NCBI RefSeq assembly: GCF_032190615.1
Contig: NZ_JAVLAT010000001.1
Span: 310,001-374,000, forward strand
Source: Brucella pseudogrignonensis
Lineage (GTDB): Bacteria; Pseudomonadota; Alphaproteobacteria; Rhizobiales; Rhizobiaceae
Direction: 5' to 3'
Length of the DNA: 64,000 bases
Part shown: positions 43,337 to 53,041 of the stretch, one piece after another
Numbering within the stretch: position 1 is the stretch's first letter
Layout: each line of letters begins with the position of its first letter
The notes under the pieces: model-generated
Told to the model about the DNA's origin: nothing
Database searches by the model: none
The model's input: only the letters and a program-made list of their open reading frames with translations
Translations under genes and position numbers: made by a program

Positions 43337-43963
43337 ATGACAGATTACATCCGCGACGGGCAGGCCATTTATGACCGCTCCTTCGCCATCATCCGCGCCG
43401 AGGCTGATCTGAGTCGTATCCCTGCGGATCTCGAAAAGCTCGCCGTGCGCGTGGCTCACGCATCTGGCATGGTCGATATCGTTGAAGACATCGTCTTCTC
43501 AGAAGGCGCAGGACAGGCCGGACGTGATGCTTTACTCAAAGGTGCTCCAATCCTCTGCGATGCACGTATGGTTGCAGAAGGCATTACCCGTGCCCGACTG
43601 CCAGCCAATAATGATGTTATCTGCACACTGAACGATCCATCGGTTCCAGAGCTGGCGAAAAAGATCGGCAACACACGCTCTGCCGCAGCCCTCGACCTTT
43701 GGCTTCCACACCTTAAAGGCAGCGTGGTTGCTATCGGAAATGCACCAACCGCCCTCTTCCGCCTGTTTGAAATGCTTGACAATGGCGCGCCCAAACCTGC
43801 GCTTATTATTGGTATGCCGGTCGGCTTTGTGGGTGCTGCAGAATCCAAGGACGAGCTGGCTGAGAACAGCCGTGGTGTCCCTTTCGTTATTGTGCGCGGA
43901 CGTCGTGGCGGTAGCGCTATGACCGCAGCTGCCGTCAATGCACTTGCTTCGGAGCGCGAATAA
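43337..43963 (+). CDS. cobH: Precorrin-8X methylmutase
   Basis: Moves a methyl from C-11 to C-12 to give hydrogenobyrinic acid. The 208-residue protein has the CobH/CbiC core: [37 protein letters not shown] with the catalytic His, [21 protein letters not shown] and [14 protein letters not shown]. All are intact and length is normal. Its stop overlaps the cobI start by one base (TAATG). Confidence 0.95.
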   Translation: MTDYIRDGQAIYDRSFAIIRAEADLSRIPADLEKLAVRVAHASGMVDIVEDIVFSEGAGQAGRDALLKGAPILCDARMVAEGITRARLPANNDVICTLNDPSVPELAKKIGNTRSAAALDLWLPHLKGSVVAIGNAPTALFRLFEMLDNGAPKPALIIGMPVGFVGAAESKDELAENSRGVPFVIVRGRRGGSAMTAAAVNALASERE

Positions 43964-44697
43964 TGGCCCTCAAAGGCAAGCTTTATGGTCTGGGTGTCGG
44001 CCCCGGCGACCCCGAACTCATCACACTCAAAGCGCTTCGACTGCTCAAATCCGCTCCTGTGGTCGCCTACCACGCGGCCAAGGGCAAAAAGGGCAATGCA
44101 CTGACGATTGTCGAAACTTATCTGTCTGCAGAGCAGACTTTGGTTCCCCTCATCTATCCGGTAACAACGGAAAAACTGCCTGATCACATGGATTATGAGC
44201 AGATCGTCAGCGATTTCTATGCCGAGATTACCACGACGATTGCAAGTCATCTTGATGCGGGCCATGATGTGGCCGTGATCGCGGAAGGTGATCCGTTCTT
44301 CTATGGCTCGTTCATGTATATCCATGACCGACTGTCTGAAAAATACGAAACGGAAGTCGTGCCTGGCGTTTGCTCTGTTCTGGGCGCTGCTGCCGTGCTC
44401 GGCGCACCTTTAGTCTACCGCAACCAAACCCTGTCGATCCTTTCAGGCGTCATGGGTGCGGAAGAACTCAAAACACGCCTCACTGGTACTGAGGCCGCAG
44501 CCATCATGAAACTCGGCAAGAATCTCGACAAGGTGCGTGATGTGCTAAACGAGCTTGGGCTGATGGATCGTGCGCTTTATATCGAGCGTGCAACCATGCA
44601 AAACCAGCGTATTGCGCCACTGGCCGAGGTGAGTGGTAGCGATTGCCCATATTTCTCGATCATTCTCGTTCCGGGCAGCAAATGGAACGGCGCATGA
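43963..44697 (+). CDS. cobI: Precorrin-2 C20-methyltransferase
   Basis: S-adenosylmethionine-dependent methylation of precorrin-2 at C-20. The 244-residue protein has the tetrapyrrole methylase fold: [20 protein letters not shown] at the start, [18 protein letters not shown] (SAM site) and [19 protein letters not shown]. Length is normal. It is coupled at both ends: one-base overlap with cobH and 4-base ATGA overlap with the cbiG/cobJ gene. Confidence 0.95.
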   Translation: MALKGKLYGLGVGPGDPELITLKALRLLKSAPVVAYHAAKGKKGNALTIVETYLSAEQTLVPLIYPVTTEKLPDHMDYEQIVSDFYAEITTTIASHLDAGHDVAVIAEGDPFFYGSFMYIHDRLSEKYETEVVPGVCSVLGAAAVLGAPLVYRNQTLSILSGVMGAEELKTRLTGTEAAAIMKLGKNLDKVRDVLNELGLMDRALYIERATMQNQRIAPLAEVSGSDCPYFSIILVPGSKWNGA

Positions 44698-46379
44698 AGC
44701 CTGCAATTCTGATCTTGAGCGAAGCTGCAATTTCCACGGCGCGGAAAGTGCATTCGGCACTTGGAAATGCGGAAGTGCTGGGACTGGAAAACCGCGTTCA
44801 AAGCGCCGACAAAAGCTTTGCTCATTTTGGCGATGTAATCCGCGCACTTTATGAAGAAGGCCGACCTGTGATCGCCTTATGCGCTTCAGGCATCATCATC
44901 CGCGCCCTTGCACCCCTTCTGCAAAACAAGCGCATCGAACCACCAGTTCTGTCCGTTGCAGAAAATGGCAGTGCAGTCGTGCCATTGCTTGGCGGTCTGT
45001 CGGGCGTCAACGATCTGGCGCGAAAGATCGCTCATGCACTGGAAGTCGCGCCCGCAATCACCACGACTGGCGAGTTGCGCTTTGGCATCAACCTGCTCCA
45101 TCCTCCGGCAGAACTGACACTCGCCAATCCGGACGCTGCCAAGACATTCATGTCCGACTTGCTGGCAGGCCAGACACTACAAATCAAAGGCAATTCTCCC
45201 TGGCTCTCCGCTTCAAAACTGCCGTTTGCAGACGATGGGCAGCTCACAATCAGCATCACGCCCGAAACCCGCACGCCACAGGCAAATGAGCTGATCTATC
45301 ATCCGCGAACAATTGCCATCGCTATCGAAAAGCCGACCGAAGACCTTGCGGGTCTGATCGGACAAGCCTTTGACGATACAGGCCTATCGATAGACTCACT
45401 TGCTTTACTTCTGGCTCACGAGAAAGATTGCGCATCACCGTATATCCATGAGGCTGCCAAAGCACTGAAAGCACCCTTGCGCTTTGTTGCAGGTGATGCC
45501 GATCTTACAGCCGCCTCTGTCGAAAAACCTATTCAACACATAGCGACTGAAAGTCTGACGCTGGTTGCTGCAGCAACTCCTGCCGATGTTCTTTTTATCG
45601 GTCGCAAGCGCGGCAAGCTCACGGTTATTGGGCTTGGTCCCGGTTCCCGTGATCTGATGACGCCAGCCGTACAGCGTGATCTGGAACAGGCCGAAGACGT
45701 ACTCGGCTATGAAACCTATGTCCGTATGGCAGGGCCCTTTCGCGACGATCAGAGCATTCACATGACCGACAATCGCGAAGAAATGCAGCGCGCACGCCAT
45801 GCTTTTGAGCTTGCAGCTTCAGGCCGCGACGTCGTGATGGTGTCTTCCGGCGATCCCGGCGTATTTGCCATGGCTGCAGCGGTTGTTGAGGCATTGCATG
45901 AATCATCTGATGTGGCGTGGCACGGCATTGAACTGGTTATTCAACCCGGCATTTCGGCGGCCATGGCAGCGGCGTCCCGCATTGGTGCACCACTTGGGCA
46001 CGATTTCTGCATCATCTCGCTTTCGGACAATCTCAAACCCTGGGATGTGATCGAGAAACGCCTCGCACTGGCAGCACAAGCTGATCTTGCCATGGCTTTC
46101 TATAATCCCATTTCCAAAGCCCGCCCGCATCAGCTTGGTCGAGCACTGGAAATCCTCCGGCAGTATCGCGATGCTGAAACGCCAGTCGTGCTTGGTCGCG
46201 ATATTGGCAGGCCTGCCGAAACAACCCGCGTTGTTTCGCTCGGGCAACTCACACCTGACGATGTCGACATGCGCACTGTGGTGATTGTCGGCTCATCGCA
46301 CACTGCCCGCTTTCCTTGCGCGGAAGGCGGCGAGTGGGTTTATACGCCGCGCTGGTATGGCGGGAAACCCAAAAAATAA
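44694..46379 (+). CDS. cobJ: CbiG-CobJ fusion (precorrin-3B C17-methyltransferase)
   Basis: A 561-residue fusion. About 1-115 resembles the CbiG N-terminal domain ([58 protein letters not shown]). About 200-315 is a CbiG C-terminal/CobE-like domain ([40 protein letters not shown]). About 320-561 is CobJ ([50 protein letters not shown]), the C-17 methylase and ring-contraction enzyme. CbiG belongs to the anaerobic path, so its meaning beside CobG is open. Start ATGA overlaps the cobI stop; the frame beyond to 44643 is rejected. Confidence 0.92.
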   Translation: MKPAILILSEAAISTARKVHSALGNAEVLGLENRVQSADKSFAHFGDVIRALYEEGRPVIALCASGIIIRALAPLLQNKRIEPPVLSVAENGSAVVPLLGGLSGVNDLARKIAHALEVAPAITTTGELRFGINLLHPPAELTLANPDAAKTFMSDLLAGQTLQIKGNSPWLSASKLPFADDGQLTISITPETRTPQANELIYHPRTIAIAIEKPTEDLAGLIGQAFDDTGLSIDSLALLLAHEKDCASPYIHEAAKALKAPLRFVAGDADLTAASVEKPIQHIATESLTLVAAATPADVLFIGRKRGKLTVIGLGPGSRDLMTPAVQRDLEQAEDVLGYETYVRMAGPFRDDQSIHMTDNREEMQRARHAFELAASGRDVVMVSSGDPGVFAMAAAVVEALHESSDVAWHGIELVIQPGISAAMAAASRIGAPLGHDFCIISLSDNLKPWDVIEKRLALAAQADLAMAFYNPISKARPHQLGRALEILRQYRDAETPVVLGRDIGRPAETTRVVSLGQLTPDDVDMRTVVIVGSSHTARFPCAEGGEWVYTPRWYGGKPKK

Positions 46380-46383
46380 AAAC

Positions 46384-46411
46384 AAAAAGGCAGGGAAATC
46401 CCTGCCTTTTT
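46384..46411. terminator. Bidirectional terminator after cobJ
   Basis: AAAAAGGCAGGGA-AA-TCCCTGCCTTTTT, a long perfect stem flanked by A and T runs, closing the cob operon on the plus strand and facing the lipoprotein gene on the minus strand. Confidence 0.92.
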
Positions 46412-46435
46412 CACATCTTACGAGGTTTTATTGAA

Positions 46436-46888
46436 TCACTTCTTCTTCGACTTCTTCGGCGCTGGAGCAGCCGAAGCCGTCTGAGCCGCTGCGGCTTCCG
46501 CTGCAACCTGATCGGCACTCTTAGGCGATGTATCGATAATCGAGCGAACTGAACCACTTGCAGAAAGCTGGCAAACAGCGGTGCGCAGGTCAACCTTCAG
46601 GTCAACATCTGTACCACCACCGGCACCCGGACGAGAATTCACGGCACTAATCACACGTTCAGGCAAGAAATACTTGTTAGCAGCAGCTGTGATGCAAGGC
46701 TGAGCAAGCGATGAATCAACCGAATAGGTCGGAACAAAGCGAGGAAATGAAACGCTGGAAGCTGCAACAGGAGCTTCCGACTTGCCAGGAACCGTCGCAT
46801 TTTGCGTGGTTGTCGTACAAGCGGCAGCGATTGGAGCCAGCATAGCAATAACAAACAAACGGGCTCCGTTGCGGGTGCGTCCGGACAT
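46436..46888 (-). CDS. Predicted lipoprotein, unknown function
   Basis: A 150-residue protein with a lipoprotein-like signal (about 1-24; FVIAMLAPIAAAC, a weak lipobox) and a mature part with one conserved-looking segment (LAQPCITAAANKYFLPERVISAVN; VDLRTAVCQLSASGSVRSI). Two Cys in the mature part could form a disulfide. The tail is Ala-rich and ends KKSKKK. AGAGG precedes the ATG at 46886-46888. I do not recognise a family. It sits between two cob groups and has no visible link to B12. Confidence 0.7.
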   Translation of the reverse strand: MSGRTRNGARLFVIAMLAPIAAACTTTTQNATVPGKSEAPVAASSVSFPRFVPTYSVDSSLAQPCITAAANKYFLPERVISAVNSRPGAGGGTDVDLKVDLRTAVCQLSASGSVRSIIDTSPKSADQVAAEAAAAQTASAAPAPKKSKKK

Positions 46889-47015
46889 GATCAACCTCTT
46901 ACGATCTGCTGATTAGGTAAAATTTTAACTGAGATAACTATTCGCTTTTGGCAGATTGTCGAGTGGCAGGAAGGCCACAATGCCGGTTTTTCGTTGAGCA
47001 TCCCCAACGACGTCA

Positions 47016-47891
47016 TCATTGTTTCGTGAATATCCAGTTCAACATCTCGCGCCAGTCGCTCATTCTGATCGGCGTCCCATGGTTGCCACTTTCAAAACGG
47101 CGGAACTGAACAGGATAACCGGGTGAACGCTTGCGGATTTCCCGATAGAAACTCTCTTGCTTATCGACAGCAAAAACCGGATCACGACTGCCATGGCCGA
47201 AAAACACCGGCAAACGCTTTTTGAAGGCCGGGGACTTAAAGAAACCTTCATCCCACAGCGAACCCATCAGGATCAATCCCGCAAGCTGATTGCCAGCTTT
47301 ATCATTGGAGGCGATGCGCCAGCAAAGCGCCCCACCCTGCGACCCGCAAGCCAAAATAAGTGGTGCCGATGGTGATGTTGCCTTGGCAGTTTCAATTAAC
47401 CCGGCAATCTGTGCTTCACCCGCTGCGGCAAAATCTTTGAAGTCCGGCGTCAGATAAAGTCCGCTATTGAGTGCAGCCAGATTTTTGACGCGGTTGAAAT
47501 TACCGCCGAAAGTAAAGTCATTCATGCCCTGCAGGCGATTGCCGCCGCGTCCATGCAAATAAATAACAATGAACGAAGCGCCGTTCTGCTTGCCCGCAGC
47601 CATGGCCTTTACTGGCCCCGCTGTAGTCTGAAAGACCATATCTTTTTGATAGGCCCGCGCTTTTAGCGAAACATAGGCATCCTTGGCGCGCTTTTCCGGT
47701 ACAGCATCGCGGCCGTTAATATCGCGCATTTCATTGTAATCGATGACTTTATAATCGCCATTATCGGCGCTGCTAAGCACGCCTGGATAAGCAAAATAGT
47801 CATCTTTGAAGGGAGGAAGCGGCCCTTGGGCGAAAGCAGATGTTGCTGTCAACAGCAACAGACTTGCAACCAATCCACCACGCCCGATCAT
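47016..47891 (-). CDS. Exported alpha/beta hydrolase
   Basis: A 291-residue secreted hydrolase with signal peptide about 1-22 (ending AFAQ). The fold is marked by VIYLHGRGGNRLQG (oxyanion region), the nucleophile motif GSQGGALCW, GHGSRDPVF (acid) and FESGNHGTPI (His). The substrate is unknown. It lies between cobR (20 bases downstream end to end, same strand) and the lipoprotein gene, so it may be transcribed with cobR without sharing its path. Confidence 0.8.
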   Translation of the reverse strand: MIGRGGLVASLLLLTATSAFAQGPLPPFKDDYFAYPGVLSSADNGDYKVIDYNEMRDINGRDAVPEKRAKDAYVSLKARAYQKDMVFQTTAGPVKAMAAGKQNGASFIVIYLHGRGGNRLQGMNDFTFGGNFNRVKNLAALNSGLYLTPDFKDFAAAGEAQIAGLIETAKATSPSAPLILACGSQGGALCWRIASNDKAGNQLAGLILMGSLWDEGFFKSPAFKKRLPVFFGHGSRDPVFAVDKQESFYREIRKRSPGYPVQFRRFESGNHGTPIRMSDWREMLNWIFTKQ

Positions 47892-47910
47892 TTTCCCTCC
47901 CCTAACACGT

Positions 47911-48432
47911 TCAGAGTTCCAGCTTATGATAGCGGCGATTGAGATAAATCAACGCTTCTTCATCGGCATTTGAACGCAAGCCGACCACTTCGCCAAAGAG
48001 CACATGATGGGTTGAATGTTCCTGAACGCTCGTTACGCGACAATCAAAAACCGCAAGTGCGTTTATCAATGTTGGTGCGCCAGTTGCTAGCACGTCCCAC
48101 TCTGCAAGCTCAAAACGCTCATCCTGCGTCATGCCCAAGCGACCGGAAAAAGCATCGGCCAGCTGTTCATGGATTCCTGCAAGCGTATTGACGGCAAAAA
48201 CACCATTTTCAATGAAAAGATGGTTTTCCGGATGCGACTTCTGCAGACAGACCAGCACAGTCGGCGGGTTATCCGAAACCGAGCAAGCAGCGGTCAATGT
48301 AAGACCACGGCGGCCAGCTGAACCAGCAGTCGTGACAAGCTGAACTGCGCCGGCATAATGGCTCATCGCATCGCGATAAGTCTTTGGCTCAACAGAAACA
48401 GCATCGGGGGAAGCATTATTTTGCATTTGCAC
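47911..48432 (-). CDS. cobR: Cob(II)yrinic acid a,c-diamide reductase (corrin reductase)
   Basis: NADH:flavin oxidoreductase-like enzyme that reduces Co(II) to Co(I) so that the corrin can be adenosylated by CobO. The 173-residue protein has the flavin-reductase fold: MSHYAGAVQLVTTAGSAGRRGLTLTA, VLVCLQKSHPENHLFI, GVFAVNTLAG and HHVLFGEVVGLR. It resembles the CobR characterised in Brucella melitensis, and sits inside the cob region, which supports this over a generic flavin reductase. It is divergent from the binding-protein gene with 120 bases between. Confidence 0.85.
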   Translation of the reverse strand: MQMQNNASPDAVSVEPKTYRDAMSHYAGAVQLVTTAGSAGRRGLTLTAACSVSDNPPTVLVCLQKSHPENHLFIENGVFAVNTLAGIHEQLADAFSGRLGMTQDERFELAEWDVLATGAPTLINALAVFDCRVTSVQEHSTHHVLFGEVVGLRSNADEEALIYLNRRYHKLEL

Positions 48433-48552
48433 GTGAGCAACTATCCGTATTGACTGTCAGGTTAGCGCAGATGTCTCTCCGTTTACCTGTATCTGCTTAC
48501 GGGCATTGCACAAAGGCAAGGAAACCGCTACCCACTTTTCGTTGAATTTGTC

Positions 48553-49731
48553 ATGAAATGTTTGAAGAAGACCACCTCTGTGATCACGCCAAAGCAGTTT
48601 CCAGAAAAATATAAAGCGGTTTTCCGCGACGGACTGTATGGCCGCAAGCCTTTAAAGCTGCTGCTGATTGCGCTGTCGGCTTGCTCAATGTTTGGCGCAA
48701 GCGCCAAAGCACAGGACAATACAAACGATATAAGTATCGGCTTTGCCGCACCCTTAAGCGGAAACTTTGCAGCACTGGGAAAACAGCTCCGAGATGGCGC
48801 GAGTGTGGCAGCCACGGCGGCAAATGCACGGCTTACAATCGCAGATGATCGCTGCGATGCAGAAGGTGGCAAGCAGGCAGCCGAAAGTTTTGTTCAGGAA
48901 AAAGTACAGATAGCTGCCGGATTTTTGTGCTCCGAAGCACTTGAAGCAGCCTTGCCTCTGCTCAACCAAAACAATATTCCTGTCATCACCTCTGGTGTAA
49001 GCGAACCCACGCTCACCGAAAAACGCGCATCACCAACAATGGCTGTTTTTCGTCTGACAACGTCGCTCGACAAGGAAACACGGGCAACCGGCAGTTTTCT
49101 TGGCAGTCTGTGGCGCGCGCATCCCTTTGCTATTATTGATGACGGCACCATTGAAGGTCGCGAGCGTGCGGGGGAAGTATTGAACAGTCTCAAAGACCAG
49201 CAATTGCAGCCCGTCTTTACCGATACTTACCGGCCCGGGCTCGAAAATCAGAATGCGCTTGTATCTCGTTTGCGTCGTGCAGGCGCAACGCATGTTTATG
49301 TCGGCGGCGAACGTGATGATATTGCGGCCATTGGTGCAAGTGCTCAGGCACTTCAATATCCGCTGACTATCGCGGGCGGCAGCGTATTGAATGCTGCTCC
49401 CGGGCAACAAAAGCTAAGCGATGGAACACTCATGGTTGCTCCGCTAAAGGCACAAGACCTTTCAACGGCCAAGCCTGCAACAGACGCCATCAGCAAGGCG
49501 GGCATCTTACCGGAAGACTATGCAGTCATGGGCTTTGCTACAGTTGAACTCGCAGCCAAGACGATAAAACAGGCGCAGGAACAGCAGCTGTCCGTCATTG
49601 ACGTCTTACGAAACAATTCGTTTGAAACAGCAATTGGCACGCTGAAATTTGATGGGAATGGCAATCGAACAGACAATCCAAACCGTCTGCAACGCTATGA
49701 CGGCACGAGTTTCATACCAGCCGATGGATAA
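48553..49731 (+). CDS. Orphan periplasmic binding protein (Leu/Ile/Val family)
   Basis: A 392-residue periplasmic ligand-binding protein of type 6 (LivJ-like). It has an N-terminal basic stretch, a signal or anchor segment (about 32-52, KPLKLLLIALSACSMFGASAKA), then DISIGFAAPLSGNFAALGKQ and TIADDRCDAEGGKQAAESFV, the usual first-lobe features. No permease or ATPase gene accompanies it. Its 3' end overlaps the convergent cobD gene by 20 bases. The ligand is unknown; amino acids are the family default. The long tail before the signal makes the start less certain. Confidence 0.78.
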   Translation: MKCLKKTTSVITPKQFPEKYKAVFRDGLYGRKPLKLLLIALSACSMFGASAKAQDNTNDISIGFAAPLSGNFAALGKQLRDGASVAATAANARLTIADDRCDAEGGKQAAESFVQEKVQIAAGFLCSEALEAALPLLNQNNIPVITSGVSEPTLTEKRASPTMAVFRLTTSLDKETRATGSFLGSLWRAHPFAIIDDGTIEGRERAGEVLNSLKDQQLQPVFTDTYRPGLENQNALVSRLRRAGATHVYVGGERDDIAAIGASAQALQYPLTIAGGSVLNAAPGQQKLSDGTLMVAPLKAQDLSTAKPATDAISKAGILPEDYAVMGFATVELAAKTIKQAQEQQLSVIDVLRNNSFETAIGTLKFDGNGNRTDNPNRLQRYDGTSFIPADG

Positions 49732-50701
49732 GTCCAATGAGACTTGCCACAATAACAAGCCCTGTCGTCACACTCATTATTGACCAGAAAAGCGAAAGTG
49801 CCGCGTCAATATCAGCGGCATCGGCTTCGCGCTTGCCCTCGCCATAAAATAGCGGCGCTTCCACTTTTTCAGTTCCGTACTGACGCGGTCCGGCAAGTGC
49901 GAGTTCAAGCGCACCCGCAAAGGCTGCTTCCGGCCAACCAGCATTGGGCGAACGATGCAACGGCGCATCGCGCCACATCACCCTAAGTGTTCTTTTCCCG
50001 GCTTTTTTGTCGACCGTGAATGCAATAGCAATTGCTGTGAGTAATCCGGTCAATCGAGCTGGGATATAGTTTGCGACATCATCGAGACGAGCTGCAAAGC
50101 GTCCGAAATGACGATAGCGGTCATTGAGATGGCCAATCATCGAGTCGGCAGTGTTGATAAGCTTATAGGCGAATAGCCCCGGCAATCCGCCCACCAAAAA
50201 CCAGAAAGCTGGCGCGATGATGCCGTCTGAAGCATTCTCTGAAAGACTTTCAATCGCCGCACGACTGACCCCGCCTTCATCAAGCTGATCCGGGTTACGT
50301 CCGACAATCATTGAAACCGCTTTGCGACCACCTTCAATTCCGTCTTCACGCAACCCATAGGCCACGGCCCGCACATGATCGGCAAGGCTTTTCTGTGCAA
50401 GAAACACCGCAACGATGATGATCTCGACCAGCGCACCCGCTGTACCCAGATAAGGCAGCAAGTAGTCTAGCGCCAACCCGACCACAACACAGGAAATGAC
50501 CAGTCCGATGATCAGCCACATGCCATTGCTGCGCAGTGCATTGACAGAAAGACTGTGATCGTTGAGACGTTTTTCACCCCGGCTGATTGCTTTGCCAAAC
50601 AGAACCACCGGATGCGGAACTTTCTGCCAGAGCTGTGGCGGATCACCCACCAGACGATCCAGAATAAGCGCTAGAGCAAGAATAATCAGCTTTATTTCCA
50701 T
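49712..50701 (-). CDS. cobD: Adenosylcobinamide-phosphate synthase
   Basis: Membrane protein that joins adenosylcobyric acid with (R)-1-amino-2-propanol (or its phosphate). The 329-residue product has five or six membrane spans and the CobD/CbiB hallmarks: ILDRLVGDPPQLWQKVPHPV, SLSENASDGIIAPAFWFLVGG, YKLINTADSMIGHLNDRY and HRSPNAGWPEAAFAGALE. It is downstream of cobC by 22 bases. Naming follows the Pseudomonas/Rhizobium usage, where CobD equals Salmonella CbiB. Confidence 0.94.
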   Translation of the reverse strand: MEIKLIILALALILDRLVGDPPQLWQKVPHPVVLFGKAISRGEKRLNDHSLSVNALRSNGMWLIIGLVISCVVVGLALDYLLPYLGTAGALVEIIIVAVFLAQKSLADHVRAVAYGLREDGIEGGRKAVSMIVGRNPDQLDEGGVSRAAIESLSENASDGIIAPAFWFLVGGLPGLFAYKLINTADSMIGHLNDRYRHFGRFAARLDDVANYIPARLTGLLTAIAIAFTVDKKAGKRTLRVMWRDAPLHRSPNAGWPEAAFAGALELALAGPRQYGTEKVEAPLFYGEGKREADAADIDAALSLFWSIMSVTTGLVIVASLIGLIHRLV

Positions 50702-50723
50702 GGACTTGATGCGCTTTCCTGAA

Positions 50724-51731
50724 TCACTTTTTCAAGCGGAGAATATCCCGCAATGCCTGTTCCAATCGCATAAGACCCGCCTGATCGGGCGCTAGTCCGA
50801 TGCGCAGCCAGCTTGGTGCATAGGCAAACTTTCGGACAAGAATATGCCGCTCACAAAGTGCATCGTAAATTGCATGCGCATTTTCGTGTTCAACCAACGA
50901 AAACAGCGCTGTGCCGCCTACTTCCACAAGCTGGCACTGCGCGAGCGTCGCGGCCAGCTCTGCCCGCCTTGTATCAATGCGTCCGTGAAAGGCCTCAAGC
51001 TCAACACCGCTTTCAAAAGCATGAAGGGCAATTGCAAGCGTTGGTCCCGCCACGGCCCATGGACCGAGCCTGTCTGCAACGCGCTGCACAAACTCATCAT
51101 TTGCAAGCAGGAACCCAAGCCGAACACCTGCAAGGCCAAAGAACTTGCCAAAGGATTTCAACACGACCAGCGGCGCATCGGCAGCATGTCTTGCAATGCT
51201 CACTTCCGGGTGTGGATCGGCAAAAGCTTCATCCACAACCAGAAAACCACCACGTTCGCCAAGCTTTCGCGCAAGCCCCAGCAAATCAGGCCGCGCAATA
51301 ATCCGGCCATCCGGGTTGTTCGGATTGACGATTGTGACCACCCGCGCATCCTCCGGGATGTCGTCGAGCGTCGCACATTCGATCACATTCCAGTTTGCCG
51401 CTTTAAAAGCTACCGCATGTTCCTGATAGGTCGGGCCCAAAATGGCGACCGTCGCAGGTTCAAGCAATGTCGGAATAAGCTGAATCAGCGCCTGCGTTCC
51501 CGAGCTGGCAACGATTGGCGCATCCTGACCTGCTTCGTAATATGAACGCGCCGCAGTCAAAACCTGCTGCAACAGCCCCTCATCAGGCAAACGGTTCCAC
51601 AGCGGCGCATGCAATTCTGGCAGTGGAAAATGTTCGGGATTGATACCCGTTGAAAGATCAAGCCAGTCTTCGGCCTTGCCGCCAAAACGCGCAATGGCCT
51701 TATCCAGCGCTCCCCCATGCTCAATAGTCAT
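50724..51731 (-). CDS. cobC: Threonine-phosphate decarboxylase-like aminotransferase
   Basis: PLP enzyme that supplies (R)-1-amino-2-propanol phosphate from L-threonine phosphate for the nucleotide loop. The 335-residue protein starts EHGGALDKAIARFGG, typical of CobC, and has WLDLSTGINPEHFP, TIVNPNNPDGRI and the PLP lysine in VLKSFGKFFGLAGVRLGFLL. Length is normal. It ends 22 bases before cobD and starts 2 bases after the cobB stop, so cobA-B-C-D form an operon. Confidence 0.92.
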   Translation of the reverse strand: MTIEHGGALDKAIARFGGKAEDWLDLSTGINPEHFPLPELHAPLWNRLPDEGLLQQVLTAARSYYEAGQDAPIVASSGTQALIQLIPTLLEPATVAILGPTYQEHAVAFKAANWNVIECATLDDIPEDARVVTIVNPNNPDGRIIARPDLLGLARKLGERGGFLVVDEAFADPHPEVSIARHAADAPLVVLKSFGKFFGLAGVRLGFLLANDEFVQRVADRLGPWAVAGPTLAIALHAFESGVELEAFHGRIDTRRAELAATLAQCQLVEVGGTALFSLVEHENAHAIYDALCERHILVRKFAYAPSWLRIGLAPDQAGLMRLEQALRDILRLKK

Positions 51732-51733
51732 GT

Positions 51734-53041
51734 TCAGGCATTCTCTCCGGAAAAATCAATCACATGCATGAAGGAGCCAGCAACTGAACCAACGCGAAGT
51801 CCCGCCTCTCCCAGTGCTTCACCCAACGCATCGCGGACGCGGAACAGCCGCTCGGCATCCCCTTCGCGCACAATACTGGCATAGTGAAACTCATGCGCCG
51901 TAAGTGGCACCTGCCATGGCGAACCCGACAAAGGTTCCAGCTTGCGATAGCCAAGATGCATTTTGCGTTTGGCAAAGCTTGTTTCAAGCGGCAGCAGACC
52001 GAGCATCGGATGCTGTACACCAGACGAATCTTCCAGCGTCTCACCCAGCACCATATAGCCGCCGCACTCGCCATAAATGCGCTTACCACGATCCGCAGCG
52101 CTTCTCATGCCCTGCTGAAAATGCTTCGCTTGGCTCAGTTTTCCGGCATAAAGCTCAGGATAACCGCCCGACAGATAAATAGCGTCAGCGCTTTCATCGG
52201 GCGCTTCATCAGCAAGCGGTGAAAAGAATGAAATCTCGGCACCACGCCTGTGCCAGCCCGCAAGCAGATGCGCATAGGCAAAGGCAAAGGCATCGTCTCG
52301 CGCAACTGCAATGCGGTTTCCAAGCGGCGTGAGGCGAGGAACATTCGCCATAGCCTCATGATGCTTTGGCCGCGACCAGATATGCTCCAATGCGCGTAAA
52401 TCAATACGCGCATCAACCACATCAGCAGCATGATCAAGGAAACGCTCCAGATCGGCATGTTCACCCGCCTGTACGAGACCCAGATGCCTTGAAGGCAGAA
52501 CCAGCGCTTCATCGCGCGGGATTAAGCCAAGCACGGCAATACCGAGTGGCTTGATCGCTTCGCGCAGCATGACCTCATGTCTGCCACTGCCAACACGATT
52601 AAGGATAACCCCGGCAATCAGCATGTCCTTGCGAAACTGGCTGAAACCCGAAATGAGTGCAGCAATGGAATGGGATTGGCGTGCGCAATCAACCACCAGA
52701 ACCACTGGCAGATCCAACATACGCGCCAAATCTGCCGACGAGCCTTTTCCATCAAGCGCCCCGTCGAAAAGCCCCATCATGCCTTCAACAACAAGCAGCT
52801 TGTTGCCCTCAGTCATACGGGATGAAATAGCACTGATAAGCTCTGGCCGCATGGCCCATGGATCAAGATTGAAACAATCCACACCGCTCGCAGCCTTATG
52901 GTAGGCAGGGTCGATATAATCGGGACCAGCTTTTGCCGGTGCAAGCGCCTCGCCACGCCGTTTTAGAGCGCGCAGGAGCCCAAGCGTTAAAGTTGTCTTT
53001 CCTGAACCGGAGGCAGGTGCAGCAATCATGAAACCATTCAT
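51734..53041 (-). CDS. cobB: (Hydrogeno)byrinic acid a,c-diamide synthase
   Basis: ATP- and glutamine-dependent amidation of the a and c side chains. The 435-residue protein has an N-terminal dethiobiotin-synthetase-like P-loop (APASGSGKTTLTLGLL), KAGPDYIDPAYH, VEGMMGLFDG, and a C-terminal class I glutamine amidotransferase domain with the nucleophilic Cys in YGECGGYMVLGE and the His in LTAHEFHYA. It overlaps the cobA stop by 4 bases, so the two are coupled. Confidence 0.95.
   Translation of the reverse strand: MNGFMIAAPASGSGKTTLTLGLLRALKRRGEALAPAKAGPDYIDPAYHKAASGVDCFNLDPWAMRPELISAISSRMTEGNKLLVVEGMMGLFDGALDGKGSSADLARMLDLPVVLVVDCARQSHSIAALISGFSQFRKDMLIAGVILNRVGSGRHEVMLREAIKPLGIAVLGLIPRDEALVLPSRHLGLVQAGEHADLERFLDHAADVVDARIDLRALEHIWSRPKHHEAMANVPRLTPLGNRIAVARDDAFAFAYAHLLAGWHRRGAEISFFSPLADEAPDESADAIYLSGGYPELYAGKLSQAKHFQQGMRSAADRGKRIYGECGGYMVLGETLEDSSGVQHPMLGLLPLETSFAKRKMHLGYRKLEPLSGSPWQVPLTAHEFHYASIVREGDAERLFRVRDALGEALGEAGLRVGSVAGSFMHVIDFSGENA

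Noticed and set aside
43456..44325. 289-codon minus-strand open frame
   Set aside because: Antisense to cobH and cobI, both of which have intact motifs.
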